A DNA stretch of 64,000 nucleotides from Streptomyces sp. WM6378 (GCF_001279695.1 NZ_LGDD01000294.1:7893-71892), one strand, 5' to 3'; shown: positions 36,611 to 46,314, counted from the first letter of the stretch. Notes: generated by a model from the sequence alone, not told the origin. Made by a program: numbers and translations.

Positions 36611-36789
36611 CCCGTACGCGGAGGTGACGGCGGCCCGCTGCTGTGCCTGCCGAACTGCGCCGTCACCGCGTTCGGTGAGCGATGGGACCGGCACGGCACC
36701 GAACCCGGGTTCGTGGCCGTTCTCGTCAACACGAACGGATTACGGGCTGAAGGCGGGGGATGGGGCGGGCCCCGCCGCAAACCCCCGCC

Positions 36790-37542
36790 TCACTCTTCCC
36801 CGAGCTGCCGCCCCAGCGCGCTCGTCGCCGTCGAGTTGTGGACCGTGAACGCCACCGTCCCCGGCAGATAGCGGTCCTCCGACCACTCCACCGGGGTGCC
36901 CGCCGGGTCGGTCGAGCGGCGGCGTTCGCGCAGCAGGGCGTGGCCCGTGCGGCAGTCGAGCAGCTGCGCGTCGTCCGCGTCGGCCAGCACCACGTCGATG
37001 GTGTGGTGCGCGTCGGTGAACAGGACGCCGTGCAGCTCCAGTTGGTGGGAGTGCGACACCTCGTCGACGTCCATCGCGGCCACCAGCTCGCCGATCCGCT
37101 CCGGGTACGTCGAGCGCTCCACCATCACCGGCGCGCCGGACAGGGTGCGGACCCGGCGAACCCTGAACACCCTTGTTCCAGAGGGGAGTTGGAGGTGATG
37201 GGCTTCCTCTTCCGTCGCCTCGGCCGGGTCGACCGCCACCGTCCTGCCGCCCGGTTCCTCGCCCAGCGAGCGGGCCCAGCGGGCGAACGAGCGCAGCTCC
37301 CCGAAGCTCTGCAACCGGGCCGCCCCGCCGAGCACCACCCGGCGGGCGCCGCGCCGCGAGGTCACCAGGCCGTCCGCTCGCAAAGACGCGAGGGCCTGGC
37401 GGACCGTGCCTCTCGACACGCCGTAGCGGCGGGCGAGTTCGTCCTCGGCGGGCAGCCGTGCGCCCGAACCGTACTCGCCCGCCGCGATGGCGGTCCGCAG
37501 ATCACCGGCCACTTTCCGGTAGAGCGGCGACTTGCTGGACAC
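36790..37542 (-). CDS. GntR/HutC-family regulator of phosphonate transport
   Basis: The 250-residue protein starts at GTG 37542 with GAGGGGG upstream; a TTG at 37557 overlaps the stop of the HAD gene and is the alternative. The winged-helix domain is SPLYRKVAGDLRTAIAAGEYGSGARLPAEDELARRYGVSRGTVRQALASL. The C-terminal half is a UTRA ligand domain, with RVFRVRRVRTLSGAPVMVERSTYPERI. As last gene of the ABC-transporter operon it probably represses it through the inverted repeats at 42158-42188. The likely effector is the transported substrate or a phosphorylated product. Confidence 0.92.
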   Translation of the reverse strand: MSSKSPLYRKVAGDLRTAIAAGEYGSGARLPAEDELARRYGVSRGTVRQALASLRADGLVTSRRGARRVVLGGAARLQSFGELRSFARWARSLGEEPGGRTVAVDPAEATEEEAHHLQLPSGTRVFRVRRVRTLSGAPVMVERSTYPERIGELVAAMDVDEVSHSHQLELHGVLFTDAHHTIDVVLADADDAQLLDCRTGHALLRERRRSTDPAGTPVEWSEDRYLPGTVAFTVHNSTATSALGRQLGEE

Positions 37543-37553
37543 CCCGGGCCCCC

Positions 37554-38201
37554 TCAACTGCCTATCAGTGAGCGGAGCAAGGTGAGGTCCGCCTCCTCCA
37601 GACTAGTCAGCACCGTGCGGCCGGCGGCGGGCGCTATCGGTTCCACCGACGGAACCGCGAGCACCGCACACCCCGCGGCCTCCGCCGACGCGACGCCCGT
37701 CGCGGTGTCCTCGACCGCCACGCAGCGCGCCGGGTCCGCGCCGAGCGCCGCGGCCGCCGCCAGGTACGGGTCGGGCGCGGGCTTGGTGCGCTCGGTGTCC
37801 TCGGCCCCGTACACCGCGTCGAAGCGGTGGCCGTCGAGTGACGTCGCGACCCTGCGTACGATCGCGCTCGGTGATGCCGACACCAGTGCGGTCAGTACCC
37901 CCGACTCCCGCAATGCGCGCAGGAGCTGGAGTGCGCCCGGTCGCGGCTCGGCGCCGTCCGCCAGGCGTGCCGTGAAGTCCGACCCCAGTTCGGCGGCCAG
38001 CTCCTCGCGCCGGGCGCCCAGCGACACGTACAGGAGCTCGGCCGTGTCCTCCACCGAGCGGCCGTACACCGAGCGGCGCTCCTCGCCCACCAGCGCGTGC
38101 CCGTAGCGGGCCGCGACCTTCTCCACGACCTCGACCCAGGCCTCCTCGGTGTCGACGAGGGTGCCGTCCATGTCGAACAGGACCGCCCGCAGCCCGCTCA
38201 C
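37554..38201 (-). CDS. HAD-superfamily phosphatase (beta-PGM/phosphonatase-like)
   Basis: The 215-residue protein starts at ATG 38201, overlapping the ABC ATPase stop. HAD motifs are intact: LFDMDGTLVDTEEAW (motif I nucleophile Asp), LVSASPS (motif II), KPAPDPYLAAAAALG (motif III Lys) and VEDTATGVASAEAAG (motif IV). It is shorter than true phosphonoacetaldehyde hydrolase PhnX and lacks an obvious Schiff-base lysine in the cap, so a simple phosphatase role is likelier. Its place inside a 2-aminoethylphosphonate-type operon suggests it acts on an imported phosphorus compound. Confidence 0.88.
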   Translation of the reverse strand: MSGLRAVLFDMDGTLVDTEEAWVEVVEKVAARYGHALVGEERRSVYGRSVEDTAELLYVSLGARREELAAELGSDFTARLADGAEPRPGALQLLRALRESGVLTALVSASPSAIVRRVATSLDGHRFDAVYGAEDTERTKPAPDPYLAAAAALGADPARCVAVEDTATGVASAEAAGCAVLAVPSVEPIAPAAGRTVLTSLEEADLTLLRSLIGS

Positions 38202-39247
38202 GCAGCCTCACCGGCCGCGAGCACGGGACGCCGCTGCGGCCGTACGGTGACGCTCGCGCCCGCGCCGAAGGAGCCGGCGGCGTGCGAGGGCAGGTCGGCC
38301 TTGACCACGGTGCCGTCCGCGAGCCGCACGGTCAGGCGGGTGCTCGCACCGTGGAAGGAGGAGCCCGTCACCGTGTCGGGGCCGCCGTCCGTCACCTCCA
38401 GGGCTTCGGGGCGCAGCAGGAACACCGAGCCCGTCGCCGGCCCGTCCACCGGCAGACGCACGCCCAGCACCTCGGCGAGGCCGTCGGAGGCGATCCTGCC
38501 CGGGACGCGGTTCATCGTCCCGACGAACGACGCCACGAACGCGGTCGCCGGACGGTCGTACAACTCGGCCGGGGCCGCGCACTGTTCGAGCCGCCCGCCG
38601 CGCATCACCGCGACCTTGTCGGCCATGGAGAGGGCCTCCTCCTGGTCGTGGGTGACGAACACGGTGGTGATGCCGAGTTCCAGCTGGAGGCGCCGGATCT
38701 CCTCGCGCAACTGGACGCGGACCTTGGCGTCCAGGGCCGAGAGCGGCTCGTCCAGGAGCAGCAGCCTTGGTTGGAGGGCGAGCGCGCGGGCGAGCGCCAC
38801 GCGCTGCTGCTGCCCGCCGGAGAGCTGGTGCGGGAAGCGGTCGCCGTGCTCGGGCAGGCCGACCAATTCCATCAACTCGGCGGCACGAGTCCGGCGTTGG
38901 GGCGCCGGGACCTTGCGCATCTTCATGCCGAAGGCCACGTTGTCGGCCGCGCTCAGATGCGGGAAGAGGCTGTACGACTGGAAGACCATGCCGGTGTCGC
39001 GCCGGTTGGCCGGCACCGGCACGATGTCCTCGCCGTCGAGCAGCACCTCGCCCGCGTCGGGCCGCTCGAAGCCCGCGAGGACCCGGAGCGCGGTGGTCTT
39101 GCCGCAGCCCGACGGGCCGAGCAGCGCCAGGAGTTCCCCCGGCGCGACATCGAGGTCGAGCCCGTCGAGGGCCACGGCGGACCCGAAGGTGCGGCGAAGG
39201 CCCCGGATCGTGAGGGCGGTGCCGGTGCGCGGCGGTGCGGTGGTCAT
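38198..39247 (-). CDS. ABC transporter ATP-binding protein (phosphonate type, PhnT-like)
   Basis: The 349-residue ATPase starts at ATG 39247, sharing one base with the upstream permease stop. It has Walker A LLGPSGCGKTTALRVLAGFERPDAGEV, Q-loop FQSYSLFPHLSAADNVAFG, signature LSGGQQQRVALARALA, Walker B LLLLDEPLSALD and the H-loop VFVTHDQEEA. A C-terminal TOBE-type regulatory domain (about residues 250-345, FLLRPEALEV, VTGSSFHGASTRLTV) is present. It energises import by the two permeases and the lipoprotein encoded upstream in the operon. The closest model is the 2-aminoethylphosphonate transporter PhnSTUV. Confidence 0.95.
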   Translation of the reverse strand: MTTAPPRTGTALTIRGLRRTFGSAVALDGLDLDVAPGELLALLGPSGCGKTTALRVLAGFERPDAGEVLLDGEDIVPVPANRRDTGMVFQSYSLFPHLSAADNVAFGMKMRKVPAPQRRTRAAELMELVGLPEHGDRFPHQLSGGQQQRVALARALALQPRLLLLDEPLSALDAKVRVQLREEIRRLQLELGITTVFVTHDQEEALSMADKVAVMRGGRLEQCAAPAELYDRPATAFVASFVGTMNRVPGRIASDGLAEVLGVRLPVDGPATGSVFLLRPEALEVTDGGPDTVTGSSFHGASTRLTVRLADGTVVKADLPSHAAGSFGAGASVTVRPQRRPVLAAGEAA

Positions 39248-40089
39248 CAGACGGCTTCCTTCTTACGAGACTTGCGGGTGCCGCGGGTGCGGGCGAGGCC
39301 GGTCACGACCAGGAGCAGCCCCCACGTGAGCAGCAGGCTGAGCAGCGAGACCGCCACCGACAGCTGGGCGTTGTCGCCGGAGGCCTGCACGATCCACACC
39401 GCGAACGGCTGGAACCCGAGCAGCGAGGCCACGGTGAACTCGCCGAGCACCAGGGCCAGCGCCAGGAACGAGGCGTTCAGGATCGCGGTGCGCAGATTGG
39501 GCAGCACGACCGCGAACAGCGCCCGCGGCCAGGACGCGCCCAGATCGCGGGCGGCCTCCACCAGGGTGCGCACATCGACGGCCCGCAGCCCCGCGTCCAG
39601 CGAGCGGTACACGAACGGCAGCGCCATCACGACGTACGCGAAGACCAGGACCAGCGGGAACGACGGGTTCTGGACCGCGACGAACGTCTGGTACAGCGGG
39701 GTCGTGGCGAGATGGTCCGGGCCCCACTTGAGGACCGTGCCCAGGCCCGCGACCAGCGCCACCGGCGGCACCACAAGGGGCAGCGTGCACACCACTTCGA
39801 GCACCGCCCGCAGCCGCCCCGAACCGGAAAGCCGCACCGCGAGCGCGGCCGGAAGCGTCAGGACCAGGGCGAGCGCGACCGTGCACAGGGCGAGCCCGAC
39901 CGACCTGAGCAGGGCCGCGGTGAACCCCTCGGCGCCGAAGATCTGCGTGTACGAGGAGAGGGTGAGGCCCTGCCCGGGCACGTCCACCGTGAACACCAGG
40001 GAGGCGAGCAGCGGCACCAGGAAGTAGGTGCCCGCGACCAGCAGGACCGCGCCGCGCCACGGGCGCAGGGGATACGTCAGGCGAGCCAT
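39247..40089 (-). CDS. ABC transporter permease (PhnV-like)
   Basis: The 280-residue protein starts at ATG 40089 (MARLTYPLRPWRGAVLLVAGTYF), 13 bases before the end of the upstream permease gene. It has six membrane segments and the EAA loop VEAARDLGASWPRALFAVVLPNLRTAIL that contacts the ATPase. The C-terminus is basic (RTRGTRKSRKKEAV). It forms the channel with the other permease. No independent substrate evidence is visible in it. Confidence 0.92.
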   Translation of the reverse strand: MARLTYPLRPWRGAVLLVAGTYFLVPLLASLVFTVDVPGQGLTLSSYTQIFGAEGFTAALLRSVGLALCTVALALVLTLPAALAVRLSGSGRLRAVLEVVCTLPLVVPPVALVAGLGTVLKWGPDHLATTPLYQTFVAVQNPSFPLVLVFAYVVMALPFVYRSLDAGLRAVDVRTLVEAARDLGASWPRALFAVVLPNLRTAILNASFLALALVLGEFTVASLLGFQPFAVWIVQASGDNAQLSVAVSLLSLLLTWGLLLVVTGLARTRGTRKSRKKEAV

Positions 40090-40973
40090 CGGGCGCTCCT
40101 TCGCTGAAGGGGCAGGTGCACGGCCATAACGAGGAGGGCGACGATCACCATGTCGAGGCTGAGCGCGAGCGCCACGTTCTCCTGGCCGACCAGCACGTTG
40201 CCGGACAGGGCGTCCGCGATCTGCATCGTGACCAGCGGCACCGAACTGCCCACCATCGAGGCGGCCGTGGCGTACGCGGCGAACGCGCTGCCGAACAGCA
40301 GGACGAAGCCGCCGAGCAGGGTGGGAAGCAGCACCGGGACGCCGACATGGCGCCAGTACTGCCAGGCGCTCGCGCCGCTGCTCTGAGCCGCCTCGCGCCA
40401 CTGCGGGCGAAGGCCGTCCAGGGCCGGTGCCACGGTGAGCACCATCAGCGGGACGAGGAAGTACAGGTAGGTCAGGGCCAGGCCCCAGAAGCTGTAGAGG
40501 CTCCAGCCGTGTTCGGCCAGGCCCAGCTTGGTGGTGAGGACGCCCGCGTTGCCGAGGGTGGCGACGAAGGCGAAGGCGAGCGGCACGCCGCCGAAGTTGG
40601 CGAGCACCCCGGACGCGGTGAGCACGGCCTCGCGCAGTGCCTTGCCGCGCGAGGTGACGACGGCCTGCGCGAGCAGCAGGCCGAGCACGGCGGCGATGGC
40701 GGCGGTGGTGGCCGCGAGCTTCACGCTGCCGAGCAGGGCCGTCCAGTACGCGCCGTGCACGGACTGGCTCATGTTGCCGAGCCCGTACGAGCCGTTGACG
40801 GACAGCGCGCCGTTCAGCATGGCGAGGGCCGGGACGCCGAAGGCGAGCGTGACGAAGGCGAGCAGCGGAACCGCGGCGAGCCAGGCGCCGGGACGCCTGC
40901 GGCCCCGGCGCTGCGTCGGTCGCTCAACTGCCGTGACAGCGACCGGAGTTGAGGTGGTAGTGGTGAGGGTCAT
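40077..40973 (-). CDS. ABC transporter permease (PhnU-like)
   Basis: The 298-residue protein starts at ATG 40973, seven bases after the binding-protein stop. A Thr/Val-rich and basic N-terminus (to about residue 28) precedes six membrane segments. The EAA loop is WREAAQSSGASAWQYWRHVGVPVLLPTLLGG. It is not closely similar to the second permease, as expected for a heterodimeric importer. Gene order binding protein, permease, permease, ATPase, HAD, GntR is consistent with an autoregulated uptake operon. Confidence 0.92.
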   Translation of the reverse strand: MTLTTTTSTPVAVTAVERPTQRRGRRRPGAWLAAVPLLAFVTLAFGVPALAMLNGALSVNGSYGLGNMSQSVHGAYWTALLGSVKLAATTAAIAAVLGLLLAQAVVTSRGKALREAVLTASGVLANFGGVPLAFAFVATLGNAGVLTTKLGLAEHGWSLYSFWGLALTYLYFLVPLMVLTVAPALDGLRPQWREAAQSSGASAWQYWRHVGVPVLLPTLLGGFVLLFGSAFAAYATAASMVGSSVPLVTMQIADALSGNVLVGQENVALALSLDMVIVALLVMAVHLPLQRRSARWLA

Positions 40974-40980
40974 GGAGTGA

Positions 40981-42147
40981 TCAGCCCGAGATCGCCTTGG
41001 CCCAGCCATTGGCGAGGACCGTCTTCGCCTGGGTGTTCTGCGCCTCGGTGGGGAAGGTGGGGGTGCCGGCGACCTGCGGGAGCTTGGCGGCCGCGGCCTT
41101 GTCGAGCGTGCCGTCCTTGTCCATGGCGGGCATGAGCGTCGGGCGGGCGTACCCCTTCAGCCACAGGTTCTGGCCCTCGGTGGAGTACAGGTACTCCTGC
41201 CACAGGCGGGCGGCCGCCGGGTGCGGGGCGTCCTTGTTGACGGCCTGCGAGTAGTACTGGGCGTAGACGCCGTCGGTGGGGACCGCGGTCTTCCAGTCGA
41301 GGCCCTTGCCCCTGAACTGGTCGGCGTAGCCGGCGTTCAGGTAGTCCCAGTCGATGGAGATGGGCGTCTCGCCCTTCTCGACGGTGGCCGGGGTCGACTC
41401 CACCGGGTTGTAGTTGCCGGCCTTCTTCAGCTTGGCGAAGAAGTCCAGGCCGGGCTGGATGTTGTCGAGCGAACCGCCGTTGGCCAGCGACGCCGCGTAC
41501 ACCCCGGCGAAGGCCGAACCGGACTTGGTGGGGTTGCCGTTGAGGGCGACCTGCCCCTTGTACTCGGGCTTCAGCAGGTCCGCGAACGTGGTCGGGCACA
41601 CCTTGACGCGCTTGGCGTCGCAGCCGATCGAGACGTAGCCGCCGTAGTCGTTGAACCAGCGGCCCTGCGCGTCCTTCTGCGCCGCGGGGATCTTGTCGAA
41701 GCCCTCGACCTTGTACGGGGCGGTCAGGCCCTGGTCGCCCGCGGACTGGGCGAAGGAGGCGCCGAGGTCGAGGACGTCGGGGGCGCGGTCCTGGCCCTTG
41801 CGGGTCTTGACCGCGTTGATCTCGTCGGCGCTGGTGCCGTCCGGGTTCTCGACGGAGACCTTGATGCCGTACTTCTTCGTGAAGCCGTCGATGAGCGCGC
41901 CGTAGTTCGCCCAGTCGCGCGGGATGGCGATCGCGTTGAGCGTGCCCTCCTTCTTCGCGGCGGCGATCAGCGCGTCCATGCCGCCCGCGTCCTTCGCGGA
42001 GGTGGCGGCCGCGGGGCTCTTGCCGCCCTTGCCGCCGTCGGCCGCGCTGGTCGAGGCGTCGGACTTGGCGCCGCAGGCGGCGAGGGCGAACGCGGAGGCG
42101 GCCAGGGTCACGGCGAGGCCTGCGGTGCGTATGCGGGGGGCGATCAC
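40981..42147 (-). CDS. Lipoprotein substrate-binding protein (2-aminoethylphosphonate type)
   Basis: The 388-residue protein starts at GTG 42147, with GGAG seven bases upstream. Its signal peptide ends in the lipobox ALAAC, with the lipidated Cys at about residue 25. The mature protein is a type-2 periplasmic-binding fold: ALIAAAKKEGTLNAIAIPRDWANYGALIDGFTKKYGIKV, ADEINAVKTR, APDVLDLGASFAQSA and NPTKSGSAFAGVYAASLA. This pattern fits the PhnS/spermidine-putrescine-like group. The GntR regulator and HAD phosphatase in the same operon support a phosphonate, but polyamine or iron compounds cannot be excluded. Confidence 0.9.
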   Translation of the reverse strand: MIAPRIRTAGLAVTLAASAFALAACGAKSDASTSAADGGKGGKSPAAATSAKDAGGMDALIAAAKKEGTLNAIAIPRDWANYGALIDGFTKKYGIKVSVENPDGTSADEINAVKTRKGQDRAPDVLDLGASFAQSAGDQGLTAPYKVEGFDKIPAAQKDAQGRWFNDYGGYVSIGCDAKRVKVCPTTFADLLKPEYKGQVALNGNPTKSGSAFAGVYAASLANGGSLDNIQPGLDFFAKLKKAGNYNPVESTPATVEKGETPISIDWDYLNAGYADQFRGKGLDWKTAVPTDGVYAQYYSQAVNKDAPHPAAARLWQEYLYSTEGQNLWLKGYARPTLMPAMDKDGTLDKAAAAKLPQVAGTPTFPTEAQNTQAKTVLANGWAKAISG

Positions 42148-42157
42148 GGGAGCTCCA

Positions 42158-42188
42158 AGTTGTACGGACAACTGTTGTACAGACAACT
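42158..42188 (-). promoter_or_regulatory. Two adjacent GntR-type inverted repeats
   Basis: AGTTGTACGGACAACT (42158-42173) and GTTGTACAGACAACT (42174-42188) are consecutive copies of GTTGTAC-n-GACAAC, each an inverted repeat with 5-6 bp arms, repeating every 15 bp. They lie directly upstream of the binding-protein ribosome site. The arms fit HutC/UTRA-type GntR operators, and the operon ends with such a regulator. Confidence 0.75.
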
Positions 42189-42284
42189 CCATTACGAGGG
42201 TGGTGGGTGTCCCGTTGGTGAACGCGGGGCGAAGCGCGCGATGCGGTTGGCAGGCGGATCCGGTCACCACCTTTCAGCCACCCT

Positions 42285-42485
42285 GGGGCTCCGCCCCAGA
42301 CCCCGTATCGCGCCTTAAGGGCGCTCGTCCTCAAGCGCCGGACAGGCTGAAGATGCCGGTGCCGGCCAGCAATGACGCCGCTAGGGGCGCGGGGCTGTGA
42401 CATTTGCGGCTCCGCCGCGTGGGCGCGACCAGCCATGGACGGCCCGCAGTCGAAAGGTAAGGGGCGCGGGGAACTGCGCAAACAG
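42285..42485. repeat. Dispersed composite repeat (copy b)
   Basis: It begins GGGGCTCCGCCCCAGACCCC (42285-42304), continues with CGCGCCTTAAGGGCGCTCG and GCCGGACAGGCTGAA, then GGGGCGCGGGGCTGTGACAT near 42385, GCGGCTCCGCCGCGTGGGCG, GCCCGCAGTCGAAAGG and GGGGCGCGGGGAACTGCGC (42461-42479). The same order is found at 56188-56425. It fills most of the gap between the transporter operon and the next gene. Confidence 0.75.
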
Positions 42486-42505
42486 CCCCCCACCCCCGCG
42501 GAGCG

Positions 42506-43399
42506 CTACGTGTCGCACTCCAGCACCGCCCCGCACAACCCGCACCGCGCCCGGACCCGCCCCCGCACCGGCACCCGGATTCGCTGGCAGCACGTCGGGC
42601 AGGCGAAGCGCACCCGCAGGCCGTCCGGGGCGGGCTCGAAGGAGTAGGGGGAGCCGGGCTCCGCCCAGGCACCCCCGTGCTCAGACGCGTACCGCCGGTC
42701 CTTCGCGTAGCGCCGCCGTCCCGTCCAGCCCGCCGCGACGAGCGGAGGCTGCTGCCCGTCCCGGCGTGCCTGGGCCGCGCCCGCCGTGTACGCGGGGTAC
42801 GCCTGCGGGCTGGTGAACCAGGGCGAGGGGTCCTCGCCGAACAGTTCGGCCCGCTTGGCCAGGACGTACCCGAACTCCTCCGGGGTCAGATATCCCAGCT
42901 TCTGGCTGGACACCCCGTCCTCGCGGAACGCGTCGAGCAGCAGCCATCCCGCACCCAGGTACGTGGTCGCCGTGTCGGTGAGGATCTCGTTGTCGCGGGT
43001 GCCCGGGAACGTCAGGTCCAGGCGGTGGAGCAGCACGTGGGTGATCTCGTGGGCGAGCGCCGCCCCGATGTCCCGGCGGTGGCTGCGGAACCGGTCGTTC
43101 AGTTCGATGAAGTACTCGGGTCCCGCCGCCAGTTCGACGCTCGCCGCGTGCTGCATCTCGCGGAAGCCCACGATCATCCGGGCGTCGGGCAGGTGCAGGT
43201 GCTGGACGAGCGCGCGGGCCACCCGCTGGGCGCCCAGGTGCAGGTCGTCGTGGTCGGCGAAGGCCACATCGGCGGGGAGCACGCTGGTCGCGTACCCCTG
43301 GAGCCCGTCCCGGGACAGCCGCTTGTGCAGCGCCGTGATGGCCGCGCGCACCGTGGCGAGGTGCGGATAGCCGTGGACGACCGGGCTCGACGTGCCCAC
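42506..43399 (-). CDS. HExxH putative metallopeptidase with C-terminal zinc ribbon
   Basis: The 297-residue protein starts at GTG 43399 (VGTSSPVVHGYPHLATVRAAI). Near residue 125 it has AALAHEITHVLLHRLDLTFPG, a zincin HExxH motif, with NEILTDTATTYLGAGWLLLD about 20 residues later offering a third ligand Glu/Asp. The C-terminus holds a zinc ribbon, FACPTCCQRIRVPVRGRV followed by RARCGLCGAVLECDT. No signal peptide is seen, so it is probably cytoplasmic. I do not recognise a characterised family; it may be a protease or a structural zinc protein. It is monocistronic and divergent from the trypsin gene. Confidence 0.8.
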   Translation of the reverse strand: MGTSSPVVHGYPHLATVRAAITALHKRLSRDGLQGYATSVLPADVAFADHDDLHLGAQRVARALVQHLHLPDARMIVGFREMQHAASVELAAGPEYFIELNDRFRSHRRDIGAALAHEITHVLLHRLDLTFPGTRDNEILTDTATTYLGAGWLLLDAFREDGVSSQKLGYLTPEEFGYVLAKRAELFGEDPSPWFTSPQAYPAYTAGAAQARRDGQQPPLVAAGWTGRRRYAKDRRYASEHGGAWAEPGSPYSFEPAPDGLRVRFACPTCCQRIRVPVRGRVRARCGLCGAVLECDT

Positions 43400-43549
43400 G
43401 CTGCCACCCCCGTTCCGAACCGCGGACCGGATTCCACTGTAAGGGCGCCGGGCGGTGGCGGCCCCGTCCGGGCGCTGGCCGGAAAGCGGCCCTTGTGAGC
43501 GGCGCGGAGGCCTCCGCATAATCCCCGCAACGCATTGACACGCCCATGA

Positions 43550-44398
<849 letters not shown>

Positions 44399-44476
44399 CG
44401 CGCGGAGCCGCTGACCCCGGCCCGGCCGGGCGCCCCGAATTTGCGGGCGTCCGGCCGAACCTGCTCATATAGGGGC

Positions 44477-45130
44477 ATGTCGATCACAGTGGTCATCGCG
44501 GACGACCAGGAAATGGTCCGTACCGGCTTCCGCATGATCCTGGAGAGCAGGGACGACATCGAGGTCCTCGCCGACGTCGTCGACGGGCACGCCGCCCTCG
44601 AAGCCGTCGAGCGCCTCCAGCCGGACGTGCTGCTCCTCGACATCCGGATGCCCGGCCTCGACGGCCTCGAAGTCACCCGCCGCCTGGGCGGCCGCGACCA
44701 CCCCCGCATCGTCATCTGCACCACCTTCGACCTCGACGAATACGTCCACGCGGCCCTGCGCGGCGGCGCCTCCGGCTTCCTCCTCAAGGACGCCAGCCCC
44801 GAAATGCTCGTCGAAGCGGTGCGCGCCGCGGCCGCCGGGGACTCGCTCGTCTCACCCGCGATCACCGTGCGGCTGTTGAAGGAACTCGCCTCGGCCCGCC
44901 CCGCCGAAGGCGTACGCAAACCGTCCGAGCCGCTCACCGAACGCGAACGCGACGTCGTGCGCTGCCTCGCCCGCGGCGCCACCAACGCCGAGATCGCGCG
45001 CGAGCTGTACGTCTCCCTGTCCACCGTGAAGACCCACCTCGCCAACGTCCAGGGCAAACTCGGCGCCCGCAACCGCGTGGAGATCGCCGCCTGGGCCTGG
45101 GAGAGCGGACTCGCCACGAGCGCCGCGTGA
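44477..45130 (+). CDS. NarL/LuxR-family response regulator
   Basis: The 217-residue protein starts at ATG 44477 (MSITVVIADDQEMVRTGFRMIL). The receiver domain has the acidic pair D9-D10, phospho-acceptor D55 in LLLDIRMPG, and the switch Thr and Lys in CTTFDLDEY and FLLKDASP. The LuxR-type helix-turn-helix is LTERERDVVRCLARGATNAEIARELYVSLSTVKTHLANVQGKLG. It precedes its kinase gene by seven bases, the reverse of the commoner order. Its targets are unknown. Confidence 0.96.
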   Translation: MSITVVIADDQEMVRTGFRMILESRDDIEVLADVVDGHAALEAVERLQPDVLLLDIRMPGLDGLEVTRRLGGRDHPRIVICTTFDLDEYVHAALRGGASGFLLKDASPEMLVEAVRAAAAGDSLVSPAITVRLLKELASARPAEGVRKPSEPLTERERDVVRCLARGATNAEIARELYVSLSTVKTHLANVQGKLGARNRVEIAAWAWESGLATSAA

Positions 45131-45137
45131 CGCGCCC

Positions 45138-46283
45138 GTGAGCCCCGTACGCCGCTGGCTCGGCCACCATCCGCGCGTCGCGGCCACCGCCCGGCCCCTG
45201 CTCGCCGCCGTCCTCGTCGCCCTCGTCACCTACGAAGGCGTGGCACTTGCCCGCCAGCCCACCCGGCCGCACGCCATCGTGTGGAGCGCCGGGATCGTGG
45301 TGTGCGTCTGCGCGGTGCCCTGGACGAGGATCCCGCTCGTCCCGCGCGCCTGGACCGCGGCCGTCGTCAGCTGGACCGCGACCGCCCTGCTCTTCACCGG
45401 CCGCCCCGAGATCGTCTGGGGCATGGGCGAGGCCATCGCCCTCCTGGTACTGCTCTCCTCGGTGCTCCTGTACGCCCCCGCCCGCACCGCCGCCGTCCTC
45501 GGCCCGGTGCTCGGCCTCGGCTGCGTGGCGGCGCCGGTACGCGACGCACAACCCGGCCGGTTCACCCTCCTGTTCACCGTCCTCGCCGTCGTCGTCAGCG
45601 CCTACTCGCTGCTCCTGCGCGCCCAGTCGGGCCAGCGCGTCCGCGACCTGGAGGCGGTACGCACCGCCGAGCGCATCGAACTCGCCCGCGAACTGCACGA
45701 CTTGGTCGCCCACCACGTCACCGGCATCGTCGTCCAGGCCCAGGCCGCCCGCTTCACCGCCGTCTCCGGTGAACGCGCCGCCGAGTCCTTCGCCCGCATC
45801 GAGGAGGCGGGCGGCGAGGCGCTCGGCGCGATGCGGCGCCTGGTGCGGGTGCTGCGCGAGGGCGACGCGGAGACCGAGCCGGTGGCCGGCCTCGCCCAGG
45901 TCCGCGAGCTCGCCGCCCGCTTCTCCCGCGCCGGACCCCCGGCCGTCCTGTACATCGAGACCGGCCTGGAGGAACACCTGCCCGGCGACGCCGCCGCCCT
46001 CGCCCACCGGGTGGTGCGCGAATCCCTGACCAACGTACGCAAACACGCGGCGGACGCCACGGCCGTACGCATCGGCATCCGCACCACCGGCGGCCGCCTC
46101 GAAGTGCGCGTCAGCGACGACGGGGCCAGCGCGGCCACCCTCGCCGAACAGGCCCGCGGCGGCGGCTTCGGACTTGCGGGCCTGACCGAACGGGTCACCG
46201 CGATGGGCGGCGACCTCGCCGCGGGCCCCACCCCCGAAGGCGGCTGGCAGGTCACCGCGGTCCTGCCCCTCGAAGAGGAGTAG
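45138..46283 (+). CDS. Sensor histidine kinase (HisKA_3 type)
   Basis: The 381-residue membrane kinase starts at GTG 45138. It has about five to six membrane segments in residues 15-160, with almost no extracellular loop, so it may sense a membrane or cell-wall state. The HisKA_3 dimerisation helix carries the phospho-His at about residue 190 (ELARELHDLVAHHVTGIVVQAQAA). The HATPase domain has VVRESLTNVRKHA (N box), RVSDDG (G1) and GGGFGLAGLTERV (G2). It is cognate to the preceding NarL-type regulator. Confidence 0.95.
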   Translation: MSPVRRWLGHHPRVAATARPLLAAVLVALVTYEGVALARQPTRPHAIVWSAGIVVCVCAVPWTRIPLVPRAWTAAVVSWTATALLFTGRPEIVWGMGEAIALLVLLSSVLLYAPARTAAVLGPVLGLGCVAAPVRDAQPGRFTLLFTVLAVVVSAYSLLLRAQSGQRVRDLEAVRTAERIELARELHDLVAHHVTGIVVQAQAARFTAVSGERAAESFARIEEAGGEALGAMRRLVRVLREGDAETEPVAGLAQVRELAARFSRAGPPAVLYIETGLEEHLPGDAAALAHRVVRESLTNVRKHAADATAVRIGIRTTGGRLEVRVSDDGASAATLAEQARGGGFGLAGLTERVTAMGGDLAAGPTPEGGWQVTAVLPLEEE

Positions 46284-46314
46284 GGCGCGCCCGCCGGATC
46301 CCGGCCGCCGGACG

